Shown: positions 33,968 through 41,937 of the stretch, piece by piece | How the letters are laid out: the number at the start of each line of letters is the position of its first letter | How positions within the stretch are numbered: the stretch's first letter is position 1 | DNA from: Acidovorax defluvii | GTDB lineage: Bacteria; Pseudomonadota; Gammaproteobacteria; Burkholderiales; Burkholderiaceae_C | Assembly (NCBI GenBank): GCA_003268905.1 | Contig: QLTU01000018.1 | Span: 21,131-85,130, forward strand | Direction of reading: 5' to 3' | Length of the DNA stretch: 64,000 nt | The notes under the pieces: model-generated | Database searches by the model: none | Seen by the model: the letters and a program-made list of their open reading frames with translations, nothing else | What the model was told of the DNA's origin: nothing | Translations under genes and position numbers: made by a program

Positions 33968-35128
33968 TTACAGTGCCGCTTCGAGGATGCGGCGGCTCAC
34001 GGCGGGCGTCACCTCGCGTTGCTCGCCCAGTTGCACCATGCCGTGCGCTTCGAGCTGCGCCACCACGGTGTCGATGGCCTCGGCGCCCAGGCCGTAGCCC
34101 GACAGGCGTGTGGCGATGCCCATGCTTTCAAAGAAGGCGCGCGTGCGCTCGATGGCAGCGGTGATGCGTTCATCGTCAGTGCCGGTGGTGATGCCCCACA
34201 CGCGCTCGCCGTATTGCAGCAGCTTTTCACGCTTGGGCACGCGGCGTTCGTTGAGCAATGCGGGCAGCACGATGGCCAGGGTGCGCGCGTGGTCGATGTT
34301 GTGCAGCGCCGTCAGCTCGTGACCGATCATGTGCGTGGCCCAGTCTTGCGGCACGCCCGCACCAATCAGGCCGTTGAGCGCCATGGTGGCGGCCCACATC
34401 AGGTTGGCGCGGTCGTCGTACACGGGTTCGGTTGCCGTCAGCAGGCGCGGACCGATCTCGATCAGTGTCTGCAAAATGCCTTCGGCAAAGCGGTCTTGCA
34501 CAGGTGCGTTGACCGGGTAGGTCAGGTACTGCTCTACGGTGTGCACAAACGCATCCACCACGCCGTTGGCCAGCTGCTGGGGTGGCAGCGTGTAGGTTTT
34601 GGTGGGGTCGAGCACCGAGAACAGCGGGTAGGTGTGCACGCTGCTGAAGGCCAGCTTGGCGCCCTTGCCGCGGTGCGTGATGACGCTGCCATTGTTCATT
34701 TCGGAGCCCGTGGCGGGCAGCGTGAGGACGGCGCCAAACGGCACGACCTGCGCGATGTTGCGCCCGCGCTTTTCGAGGATGGCCCAGGCGTCGCCTTCAA
34801 AGTGCACGGCAGCGGCGATGAATTTCACCGCGTCGATCACCGAGCCACCGCCCACGGCGAGCAGAAAATCAAAGCCGCCGCTGCGCACCTGATCCACGGC
34901 TTTCATCGAGGTTTCGAAGCTCGGGTTGGGTTCGATGCCGCTGAAGGTGGCGTGCTGGCGCTCGCCCAGTGCGGCGCGCACTTCGGCCAGCGTGCCGGTC
35001 TTTTCGGCGCTGGCGCCACCGACCAGGATCAGCACCTTGGCGGCGGCGGGCACCAGCTTGGCCAGTTCGGCCACACGGCCCTTGCCGAAAGCGATGTGGG
35101 TGGGGTTGTGAAAGTCAAAATTCAGCAT
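33968..35128 (-). CDS. yqhD: Iron-containing alcohol dehydrogenase, YqhD-like aldehyde reductase
   Basis: 386 residues from the ATG at 35128, with AAGGA five bases before it. NADPH-binding GGGS lies at 93-96. The metal ligands match YqhD: D192 and H196 (NGVVDAFVHTVEQY), H266 (THMIGHE) and H280 (ALHNIDHA). MWAATMALNGLIGAG and LSGYGLGAE complete the signature. The enzyme reduces short-chain and lipid-peroxidation aldehydes with NADPH in the cytoplasm. It is flanked by a TetR regulator upstream and a DJ-1 gene downstream on the same strand; in E. coli yqhD is also under an electrophile-type regulator. Confidence 0.9.
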   Translation of the reverse strand: MLNFDFHNPTHIAFGKGRVAELAKLVPAAAKVLILVGGASAEKTGTLAEVRAALGERQHATFSGIEPNPSFETSMKAVDQVRSGGFDFLLAVGGGSVIDAVKFIAAAVHFEGDAWAILEKRGRNIAQVVPFGAVLTLPATGSEMNNGSVITHRGKGAKLAFSSVHTYPLFSVLDPTKTYTLPPQQLANGVVDAFVHTVEQYLTYPVNAPVQDRFAEGILQTLIEIGPRLLTATEPVYDDRANLMWAATMALNGLIGAGVPQDWATHMIGHELTALHNIDHARTLAIVLPALLNERRVPKREKLLQYGERVWGITTGTDDERITAAIERTRAFFESMGIATRLSGYGLGAEAIDTVVAQLEAHGMVQLGEQREVTPAVSRRILEAAL

Positions 35129-35248
35129 GGCAGTCCTTCGGGGGTTGAGTGGGAGACGGTGATCGCAGGGTTGCCGCAAAAGGAGCCGGCGCGCGAGGAA
35201 GCGTCAGTGGGGTGAAAACAAGGTGTGCCAGAACGCATGGGCCGTCTT

Positions 35249-35893
35249 TCAGGCGGGTGCCATGTCCAGCAGCTGCTCGGTGCTTTTCAGGGCATGTTCG
35301 AACGCCGTGCCATCGCGGCGCAGTTTGGCCAGCAGGCTGGCGCCCAGCCACAGCTCGTACAAGGTCAGGGCCAGGGCCGCCGTGTCGGCACGGGCCGGCA
35401 CCGCGCCCTCGTTCTGGCATTGCTGCAGGCACAGGGCGATGCGCTGAACGATGTCGTCGGTGCCCCGGCGCAGCGCCAGACGCATGGGCTCGGACATGTC
35501 GGCCACCTCGGCGCTGAGCTTGACGATGAGGCACCGGGCGCCTGCGGCTTCGGTGTCGCAGCCCTCTTCGGCTGCGTCGGCCGGGGCGATGCCGCACTGC
35601 GACACGTTCCAGTAAGACCAGTAGCGCATCAGCCGCGCCCGCGCCGGCGTGCCGGCATCGTCGGGCTGCAGCAGCGCATCAAGCTGCGCCAGGTAGCGCT
35701 CCAGGTACTGCGCCAGCAGCGCCTCGCCGAAGCGCTCCTTGCTGCCGAAGTAGTGGTAGAACGAGCCTTTGGGCACGCCGGCCGCCGCCAGGATTTCGGC
35801 CAGGCCCACACCCACAAAGCCTTTGGCGGCAATCAGCCGCTCGCCGCAGCGCAGGATGTGGTGTTTGACGGGGGGTTGCTGTTCGGTGGTCAC
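35249..35893 (-). CDS. TetR family regulator of the aldehyde-response set
   Basis: 214 residues. The helix-turn-helix at ~30-55 has GLAEILAAAGVPKGSFYHYF followed by SKERFGEALL, typical of the AcuR/NemR-like TetR group. The C-terminal ligand domain has several Cys (C100, C112, C120 region: SQCGIAP, EGCDTEAAGARC), which could sense electrophiles or quinones as NemR does. It lies upstream of yqhD and the DJ-1 gene on the same strand, and a palindrome resembling the NemR box sits 20 bp before its start, so autorepression with de-repression by reactive carbonyls is a good working model (inference). Confidence 0.86.
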   Translation of the reverse strand: MTTEQQPPVKHHILRCGERLIAAKGFVGVGLAEILAAAGVPKGSFYHYFGSKERFGEALLAQYLERYLAQLDALLQPDDAGTPARARLMRYWSYWNVSQCGIAPADAAEEGCDTEAAGARCLIVKLSAEVADMSEPMRLALRRGTDDIVQRIALCLQQCQNEGAVPARADTAALALTLYELWLGASLLAKLRRDGTAFEHALKSTEQLLDMAPA

Positions 35894-35912
35894 GGGTGCA
35901 TTGTGCCGCCAT

Positions 35913-35927
35913 TAGACCGGTCGTCTA
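35913..35927. promoter_or_regulatory. Candidate TetR operator, NemR-box-like
   Basis: TAGACCGGTCGTCTA: half-sites TAGAC and GTCTA around a 5-bp centre that includes CCGGTC. The E. coli NemR box is a TAGACC/GGTCTA palindrome, so the match is close but spaced differently. Being only 20 bp before the regulator's start fits repression by steric block. Confidence 0.6.
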
Positions 35928-36089
35928 GTTACCCCCGAGACACACCCTTGCCATTCATGTGGCCTTTTCACCGGTGCGCTCTGGCGTCGCGTGCGCCTCA
36001 GGTAGCCATGTGGTTCCCGGGTACCCGCCAAGCGGCAGCCAGCGCAGGTGACAGGGTGCTGCACTGCACCGGTGCACTGCAGCATTGCT

Positions 36090-36146
36090 ATTATTTTAAT
36101 AGCTTATAACGCTTTATCCATAACCACTACAGGCACTTTTCAAAAT
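36090..36146. repeat. Hairpin repeat family A, copy 6 (abuts a gene stump)
   Basis: TATTTTAATAGCTTATAACG, CTTTATCCATAACCACTACA, then GGCACTTTTCAAAATC. It lies directly against the truncated NUDIX-like frame at 36114-36278, whose last ~10 codons are repeat sequence. Confidence 0.7.
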
Positions 36147-36278
36147 CCCGGTCGCCACCGACCCCACGGCCTGCCCCGCCACCCACAGGGGCTGACGCGC
36201 TTGCGCGGGCGGCTGATGGGCAGCTGCGCGGGCCGTGGCCAGCCATTCGGCGGCAGACGCTTTGGCGGCCAGCGTCAC
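36114..36278 (-). pseudogene. Truncated NUDIX (DUF4743)-like N-terminal remnant
   Basis: A 54-codon frame with a GTG start overlapping the quinone-oxidoreductase stop. Its text, LATARAAAHQPPAQARQPLW followed by VAGQAVGSVATG, resembles the N-terminus of DUF4743-type NUDIX hydrolases (the xPLWVAGxPVGSV stretch). After ATG the frame enters the family A repeat and stops (ILKSACSGYG). None of the catalytic NUDIX box follows. I infer deletion of the rest of the gene at the repeat. Chance similarity in a short frame is possible, hence the modest confidence. Confidence 0.45.
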
Positions 36279-37258
36279 AGCGTGAGGATGGTCGAGCCGG
36301 TGGTCTTGCGCGCTTCCAGGTCGCGGTGCGCCTGCTGCACCTCGGCGAGCGGATAGCGCTGGTCGATGTGGATCTTCACCCGCCCGCTGGCCACCACGGC
36401 AAACAGGTCGTCGGCCATGGCCTGGGTGCTCTCGCGCGTGGCGATGTGGCTAAACAGCGTCTGGCGTGTGACGTAAAGCGAGCCCTTGGCACCCAGCGAA
36501 CCGGGCGCAAACGGCGCCACGGGGCCCGAGGCATTGCCGAAGCTGGCCATCAGGCCAAACGGGCGCAGGCATTCCAGCGACTTGTCCCAGGTGTCCTTGC
36601 CCACCGAGTCGTACACCACCTTCACGCCCTGGCCTGCGGTGATTTCTTTCACGCGCGCCGCAAAGTCTTCGGTGGCGTAGTTGATGGCGTGGGCCGCGCC
36701 ATTGGCCAGCGCCAGCTGGCACTTGGCATCGGTGCCAGCGGTGGCGATGAGCTGCAGCCCCAGCACCTTGGCCCACTGGCAGGCGATCAGGCCCACACCT
36801 CCGGCGGCGGCATGGAACAGCACATGGTCGCCGGGCTGCAGCCCCTCCACCGGCAGCGTCTTTTTCAGCAGGTATTGCGCCGTGAGGCCCTTGAGCATCA
36901 TGGCCGCGCCGGTCTCGAAGCTGATGGCGTCGGGCAGCTTGCACACGCATTTGGCGGGCATCACGCGCGCCTCGCAATAGGCACCGGGCGGCTGGCTGGC
37001 ATAGGCGGCGCGGTCGCCCACCTTCAGGTGCGTGACGCCTTCGCCCACGGCTTCGACCACACCGGCGGCCTCCATGCCGATGGTGGCGGGCAGGTTAAGC
37101 GGGTACAGACCCGTGCGGTGGTACACATCGATGAAGTTCAGGCCGATGGCGTGGTGCCGGATGCGGATTTCACCCGGCCCGGGCTCACCCACGGCCACGT
37201 CAACCAGGTGAAGTTCTTCGGCGCCACCGGGCTGGCGGATCTGGACTGCAAGGCTCAT
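36275..37258 (-). CDS. qorA: NADPH:quinone oxidoreductase, zinc-less MDR type
   Basis: 327 residues from the ATG at 37258, with AGGAGA nine bases upstream; the longer frame to 37612 runs into the next gene's promoter. Medium-chain reductase fold: NFIDVYHRTGLYPL and GMEAAGVVEAVGEGV in the catalytic domain, then the Rossmann loop HAAAGGVGLIACQWAK, AAHAINYATEDF for the coenzyme phosphate and GKDTWDKSLECL. The zinc-binding cysteine set is absent, as in QOR. It reduces quinones by one or two electrons with NADPH. It may share an electrophile-stress theme with the adjacent TetR-YqhD-DJ-1 set, but it has its own promoter. Confidence 0.9.
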   Translation of the reverse strand: MSLAVQIRQPGGAEELHLVDVAVGEPGPGEIRIRHHAIGLNFIDVYHRTGLYPLNLPATIGMEAAGVVEAVGEGVTHLKVGDRAAYASQPPGAYCEARVMPAKCVCKLPDAISFETGAAMMLKGLTAQYLLKKTLPVEGLQPGDHVLFHAAAGGVGLIACQWAKVLGLQLIATAGTDAKCQLALANGAAHAINYATEDFAARVKEITAGQGVKVVYDSVGKDTWDKSLECLRPFGLMASFGNASGPVAPFAPGSLGAKGSLYVTRQTLFSHIATRESTQAMADDLFAVVASGRVKIHIDQRYPLAEVQQAHRDLEARKTTGSTILTL

Positions 37259-37351
37259 GAAAACGGTCTCCTGTAATGGATGCGACAAGGGGGCTGTCAT
37301 CCTGCCATCAATCTGCAAGCCTCGCTGGGGCCCCACCGTTACAGTGACGGC

Positions 37352-38251
37352 ATGACTCAACGACTGACGCCCGGCACGGTGGCGCTGCTGGTGACGGCGC
37401 CGCTGCTGTGGGCCGGCAATGCCGTGGTGGGCCGCCTGGTTCATGACCTGGTGCCGCCCATCACCCTCAATTTTTTGCGCTGGGCGCTGGCCCTGGCACT
37501 GCTGTTGCCGCTCACGCACCGCGTGCTGCGCCCGGACAGCCCGCTGTGGCCGCACTGGCGGCGCTATGCGCTGCTGGGGCTGCTGGGGGTGGGCCTGTAC
37601 AACGCACTGCAATACTTGGCGCTGCAGACCTCCACACCCATCAACGTGACGCTGGTGGGCTCCAGCATGCCGGTGTGGATGCTGGCGGTGGGCGCGCTGT
37701 TTTTTGGCGTAGCCGTCACGCGTCGGCAGCTGGCGGGCGCGGCCCTGTCAATGATCGGCGTGCTCACCGTGCTCAGCCGGGGCGAGTGGAGCCAGCTGCT
37801 GGCGCTGCGCCTGGTGGCGGGCGATCTGTTCATGCTGCTGGCCACGATTTCGTGGTCGTTCTACAGCTGGCTGCTGGTGCGCACCAGCGAGCCCGCCAGC
37901 GTGCGCGGCGACTGGGCCGCCTTTCTGACAGGGCAGATGGTGTTTGGCCTGGCCTGGTCGGGCGTCTTTGCCAGCGCCGAGTGGGCCACGGGGCACACGC
38001 ACATTGCATGGGGCTGGCCGCTGGTGGCGGCGCTGCTGTTCATCGCCATCGGTCCGGCGCTGGTGGCCTACCGCTGCTGGGGCATCGGGGTGCAGCGGGC
38101 CGGGCCGGCGGTGGCCGGGTTCTTCTCCAACCTGACGCCGCTGTTTGCGGCCCTGCTGTCGGCCGCGTTTCTGGGCGAAGCACCGAGCGGCTACCACGCC
38201 GTGGCGTTTGCACTGATCGTGGGCGGAATTGTGGTGTCGTCGCGGCGCTGA
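37352..38251 (+). CDS. DMT/EamA family transporter
   Basis: 299 residues, about ten membrane segments in two EamA halves. It starts TVALLVTAPLLWAGNAVVGR, with PPITLNFLRWALALALLLPL in the first half. The second half has RAGPAVAGFFSNLTPLFAAL and LGEAPSGYHAVAFALIVGGI, the conserved ending. The ATG at 37352 is preferred over 37280 because the extra residues are polar and lack a Shine-Dalgarno site. Substrate unknown. It is divergent from the quinone oxidoreductase and convergent with the SDR, with a repeat copy in that gap. Confidence 0.87.
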   Translation: MTQRLTPGTVALLVTAPLLWAGNAVVGRLVHDLVPPITLNFLRWALALALLLPLTHRVLRPDSPLWPHWRRYALLGLLGVGLYNALQYLALQTSTPINVTLVGSSMPVWMLAVGALFFGVAVTRRQLAGAALSMIGVLTVLSRGEWSQLLALRLVAGDLFMLLATISWSFYSWLLVRTSEPASVRGDWAAFLTGQMVFGLAWSGVFASAEWATGHTHIAWGWPLVAALLFIAIGPALVAYRCWGIGVQRAGPAVAGFFSNLTPLFAALLSAAFLGEAPSGYHAVAFALIVGGIVVSSRR

Positions 38252-38252
38252 A

Positions 38253-38313
38253 GGTTTTTTAATCAAAACAGCCGCCCGCGCTTTGTGGACAAGCGCAAGC
38301 AGCTATCAAAAAC
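38253..38313 (-). repeat. Hairpin repeat family A, copy 7 (convergent gap)
   Basis: On the minus strand: TTTTTGATAGCTGCTTGCGC, TTGTCCACAAAGCGCGGGCG, then GCTGTTTTGATTAAAAAACC. It lies between the 3' ends of the DMT exporter and the SDR, so it may end both transcripts. Confidence 0.78.
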
Positions 38314-38345
38314 TAAGCGCCATCACACAGCGCCATGCAACGCCG

Positions 38346-39176
38346 TCAGAACGTGCCGGGGTAGGCGCCGCCGTCGGCCAGCACATTCTGGCCCGTCATG
38401 TAACCCGCATGCACGCTGCACAGGAACGCGCAGATGGCGCCAAACTCTTCGGGGTTGCCAAAGCGGCCGGCCGGGATCTGCGCCTGCTGGGCGCGGCGCA
38501 CGTCGTCCAGGCTTTTGCCGGACTTGGTGGCCGCAGCGCCCAGCGTGGTGGCAAGGCGGTCGGTGTCGAACTTGCCCGGCAGCAGGTTGTTCAGGGTGAC
38601 GCCCTGCGATGCCAGCTTGCTGCGCGCGGCGCCTGCCACAAACCCGGTGAGCCCGCTGCGTGCGCCGTTGGACAGCCCCAGGATGTCAATCGGCGCCTTC
38701 ACCGCGCTGGAGGTGATGTTGACCACACGGCCAAAGCCCCGCGCAGCCATGCCGTCCACCGTGGCCTTGATGAGCTCGATGGGGGTGAGCATGTTGGCGT
38801 CCACCGCCCTGATCCAGGCGTCGCGGTCCCAGTCGCGGAAATCGCCCGTGGGTGGGCCACCCGCGTTGGTCACCACAATGTCAAAGTCGCGCCCCGGCCC
38901 GCCGGGCACGGCAAAAACAGCGGCCCGCCCCTCGGGGGTGGTGATATCGGCGGCCACCGCCAGCACCACGGGTTTGGTGCCATTTTGGCTTCTGGCGCTT
39001 GCTGCGTCTGCGCCAGCAGCTATTAATTGAGAAGCAGCCACCTGCAATGCATCGGCGTTGCGCGCGTTGATGACCACGTTCACGCCCTCGCGCACCAGCG
39101 CCTGCGCGCAACCAAACCCCAGCCCCTTGCTGGCGCCACACACCAGCGCCCACTTGCCCGCGATTCCCAGATCCAT
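38346..39176 (-). CDS. SDR family oxidoreductase with repeat-derived insertion
   Basis: 276 residues, with GGGAG before the ATG. Rossmann start VCGASKGLGFGCAQALVREG (G14-x3-GxG) and ITTPEGRAAVFAVPG, VTNAGGPPTGDF. The catalytic Tyr-x3-Lys of classical SDRs is not evident: the aligned stretch is LGLSNGARSGLTGFV, a form seen in one SDR subgroup. Residues ~50-68 (SQLIAAGADAASARSQNGTK) are coded by a family A repeat copy, between the nucleotide-binding helix and the second beta strand, where SDRs usually have a short loop. Frame and core appear intact. Substrate unknown. Confidence 0.8.
   Translation of the reverse strand: MDLGIAGKWALVCGASKGLGFGCAQALVREGVNVVINARNADALQVAASQLIAAGADAASARSQNGTKPVVLAVAADITTPEGRAAVFAVPGGPGRDFDIVVTNAGGPPTGDFRDWDRDAWIRAVDANMLTPIELIKATVDGMAARGFGRVVNITSSAVKAPIDILGLSNGARSGLTGFVAGAARSKLASQGVTLNNLLPGKFDTDRLATTLGAAATKSGKSLDDVRRAQQAQIPAGRFGNPEEFGAICAFLCSVHAGYMTGQNVLADGGAYPGTF
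38981..39030 (-). repeat. Hairpin repeat family A, copy 8 (inside the SDR CDS)
   Basis: Minus strand: TCAATTAATAGCTGCTGGCG, CAGACGCAGCAAGCGCCAGA, then AGCCAAAATG. Compare the intergenic form AATAGCTGCTxGCGC...AAGCGC-AG-GGC-AAAA. The stem arms (GCTGGCGC / GCGCCAG) are conserved. It is in frame, with no stop introduced. Confidence 0.72.
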
Positions 39177-39311
39177 AAAAACTCCCGATTGCTGGCCGCA
39201 ACACGCAGCCGTTTCAAATTATCAGTGGGGCCTGCACGGGCGACAGAACTGGCCCGGCGGTGCCCCCACGGCGCGGTTGGTTGCCCCGGCGGGTGGGGCG
39301 CCCGTGGAGCG

Positions 39312-40241
39312 TCAGCGCACCGGCTGGCGCGACATGCGCGTGAACACGAAGATGCCCGCAATCACCAGCGCAGTGCCCGCCGCCACCCACAGCGTGAAGG
39401 GCTCACCCAGAATCCACACCCCCATGAGGATGGTGGACAGCGGACCCACCATGCCGGTCTGGGCCGCCATGCCCGCGCCAATGCGCTCGATGGCCATCAT
39501 CACCATGAGCACCGGCGCCGCGGTGCACAGCGTGGCATTGAGCACCGACAGCCAGATCACCTCGGGCGCCACCACCGCCGCGCTCAGGGGCCGCAGCAGC
39601 ACAAACTGCAGCAGGCAGCACAGGCAGGCCACCGTGGTGGCCAGGCCCACCAGCCGCAACGAGCCGATGCGCTTGACCATCTCGCCGCTGTAAACAAGGT
39701 AGATGGCATAGCTGACGGCGCTCAGAAACACCAGCAGCGCGCCCCAGGCCGCATCAGCGCCCTGCAGCCGGGCCTCCAGGCCAAACACCAGCACCACGCC
39801 GCAGTAACTGATGGCCATGCCCAGCGCCTGGCCCCAGCGGATGCTGCGGCCATACAGCACCCAGCCCAGCATCATCACCAGCGTGGGGTTGAGGTACAGG
39901 ATGAGCCGCTCCAGGCTGGCGCTGATGTAGGCCAGCCCGGCAAAATCCAGAAAGCTGGCCAAGTAGTAGCCCGTGACACCCAGGCCTGCCACGCCCAGCC
40001 AGTCGCGGCGCGACAAAGGCGGCTTGCCCCGGCTGGCCCACCACGCCATCACGGCAAAAATGGGCAGCGCAAACAGCATGCGGTACATGATGAGCGTGAC
40101 CGCATCCACGCCATGGCGGTAGGCCAGCTTGACGATGATGGCCTTGCCGCTGAAGGCGATGGCGCCGAACAGCGCCAGCAATAAACCAGTTGCTACATTT
40201 TTTCTAGCTGCTTGCGCTTGCTGTGATTGGGCTGTAGGCAC
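39312..40241 (-). CDS. DMT/EamA family transporter, N-terminus coded by repeat
   Basis: 309 residues from a GTG at 40241. The first ~17 codons (MPTAQSQQAQAARKNVATG) lie in a family A repeat, and no better start with a Shine-Dalgarno site is evident before the first membrane helix LLLALFGAIAFSGKAIIVKL. About ten membrane segments follow in two EamA halves, with SLERLILYLNPTLVMMLGWV and GMAAQTGMVGPLSTILMGVW as markers. If the true start lies further in (no ATG before RM at ~50), the repeat could instead serve as the leader. Substrate unknown. It runs convergently with nothing and follows the GGT gene on the same strand. Confidence 0.82.
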   Translation of the reverse strand: MPTAQSQQAQAARKNVATGLLLALFGAIAFSGKAIIVKLAYRHGVDAVTLIMYRMLFALPIFAVMAWWASRGKPPLSRRDWLGVAGLGVTGYYLASFLDFAGLAYISASLERLILYLNPTLVMMLGWVLYGRSIRWGQALGMAISYCGVVLVFGLEARLQGADAAWGALLVFLSAVSYAIYLVYSGEMVKRIGSLRLVGLATTVACLCCLLQFVLLRPLSAAVVAPEVIWLSVLNATLCTAAPVLMVMMAIERIGAGMAAQTGMVGPLSTILMGVWILGEPFTLWVAAGTALVIAGIFVFTRMSRQPVR

Positions 40242-40247
40242 TTTTTA
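40195..40247 (-). repeat. Hairpin repeat family A, copy 9 (spans a start codon)
   Basis: Minus strand: AAAAAGTGCCTACAGCCCAA, TCACAGCAAGCGCAAGCAGC, then TAGAAAAAATG. The complementary strand reads CTAGCTGCTTGCGCTTG, matching the other copies. The GTG start and first codons of the EamA transporter lie inside it. Confidence 0.72.
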
Positions 40248-40268
40248 TTCAAACTCACGCCAACGCAT

Positions 40269-41891
40269 TCAAAACCCGGCCGCCAGGCCGTCGCGGCGCG
40301 CATCGCTGGCAGCCAGGTAGCCATGCACCTTGGGGTCGCCCATGCGCCAGATGAACTGGCCCGCGCCAAAGTCCTGGTAAGAGTCCTGCAGCACGTCGAT
40401 GCGGTGGCCCAGCGCCTGCAAGCCCTGCACGGTGGCGGGCTGCATCGACGCCTCGACGTTGATCGACAGCCCCGCATTGAAGCGCCAGCGCGGCGCGTCG
40501 CAGGCCATCTGCGGGTTCTGGCCGTGGTCGAGCATGCGCACCAGTGTCTGCAGGTGGCCCTGGGGCTGCATGTTGGCGCCCATCACGCCATAGCTCATGA
40601 CGGGCTGCCCGTCCTTCGTGACAAAGGCTGGAATGATGGTGTGAAACGGCCGCTTGCCCGGCGCCACCAGATTGGCCCGGTTGGCACCTGCCGGGTCGGT
40701 GCTGAACCCGAAGCCCCGGTTTTGCAGGCTGATGCCGAACGTGGGCTCCACGCAGCCCGAGCCAAAGCCGGTGAAGTTGCTCTGGATGAAGCTCACCATC
40801 ATGCCGTTCTCGTCGGCCGCTGTGAGGTAGATGGTGCCGCCCTTAACCGGGTTGCCCGCCCCAAAATCCTGCGCCTGGTTCATGCGGATGAGTCTGGCAC
40901 GGGAAGCGAGGTAGCCGTCATCGAGCATTTGCGCGGGGGTCACCTCCATCCAAGAAGGCTCGGCCACATAGCGGTACACATCGGCAAACGCCAGCTTCAT
41001 GGCCTCGATCTGCAGGTGCTGGGCCTCGGGCCCGTCCACCGGCAGGCTGGCCAGGTCAAACTGCTCCAGGATGCCCAGCGCAATCAGGGCGGCAATGCCC
41101 TGGCCGCTGGGCGGAATCTCGTGCAACGTGTAGCCCCGGTAGTTGCGGGCAATGGGCGTCACCCATTCGGGCCGGTGCGCGCCCAGGTCCGCCAGGCTGA
41201 GGCTGCCGCCGTGGGCCTGCGCAAAGGCAGCCATGGCCTGGGCGATTTCGCCGGTGTAAAAGGCCTCGCCGCGCGTGGCACCAATGGCGCGCAAGGCGCG
41301 CGCGGCGGCCGGAAACTGGAACAGCTCGCCCACCTGCGGCGCGCGCCCCCAGGGCATGAAGCTCTGCGCAAAGCCGGGCTGCGACTGCAGCTCGGGCACG
41401 GCGGCCGCCCATTTCTGCTGCACCACCACGGGCACCAGGTAGCCACGCTCGGCGATCTCGATGGCGGGTGCCATGAGGTCGGCAAACGGCAGCTTGCCAA
41501 AGCGCTCTGACAGCGCCACCCAAGCGCTCACGGCGCCGGGCACGGTGACAGAGTCGATGCCGCGTTTGGGCGGCGTGGCCGCACCGGTGCCGTAGCGGCG
41601 ATGAAAATACTCCGGCGTCCACGCCTGCGGTGCGCGGCCCGACGCATTCAAGCCATGCAGCGCCTTCCCGTCCCACAAGATGCAGAACGCATCGCTGCCC
41701 AGGCCGTTACTGACTGGCTCACACAGCGTCATGGCGGCGGCGGCGGCCACGGCGGCATCCACCGCATTGCCGCCCTGCTGCAACATGCGCAGACCCGCCT
41801 GCGCGCCCAGCGGGTGCGAGGTGGAACAGAGGTTGCGCGCAAACACCGGCAGGCGGGTGCTGGCATAAGAGGGGGTGTAGCTGAATGGCAT
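40269..41891 (-). CDS. ggt: Gamma-glutamyltransferase family protein
   Basis: 540 residues, the usual GGT length. The N-terminal half has HPLGAQAGLRMLQQGGNAVD and PVSNGLGSDAFCILWDG. The autocatalytic Thr is T353 in KGGTIYLTAADENG, at the large/small subunit junction, and the small subunit has GFGSGCVEPTFGISLQNRGF and KRPFHTIIPAF. There is no signal peptide, unlike periplasmic E. coli GGT, so this probably belongs to the cytoplasmic branch that includes some acylases. It cleaves gamma-glutamyl amide bonds in glutathione or related compounds. The gene precedes the DMT exporter on the same strand, with only 27 bp between. Confidence 0.9.
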   Translation of the reverse strand: MPFSYTPSYASTRLPVFARNLCSTSHPLGAQAGLRMLQQGGNAVDAAVAAAAAMTLCEPVSNGLGSDAFCILWDGKALHGLNASGRAPQAWTPEYFHRRYGTGAATPPKRGIDSVTVPGAVSAWVALSERFGKLPFADLMAPAIEIAERGYLVPVVVQQKWAAAVPELQSQPGFAQSFMPWGRAPQVGELFQFPAAARALRAIGATRGEAFYTGEIAQAMAAFAQAHGGSLSLADLGAHRPEWVTPIARNYRGYTLHEIPPSGQGIAALIALGILEQFDLASLPVDGPEAQHLQIEAMKLAFADVYRYVAEPSWMEVTPAQMLDDGYLASRARLIRMNQAQDFGAGNPVKGGTIYLTAADENGMMVSFIQSNFTGFGSGCVEPTFGISLQNRGFGFSTDPAGANRANLVAPGKRPFHTIIPAFVTKDGQPVMSYGVMGANMQPQGHLQTLVRMLDHGQNPQMACDAPRWRFNAGLSINVEASMQPATVQGLQALGHRIDVLQDSYQDFGAGQFIWRMGDPKVHGYLAASDARRDGLAAGF

Positions 41892-41937
41892 GCGGCCATT
41901 ATCGGCCGCATGCCTGCGGCCCGCCGAGGGCGCAGGC

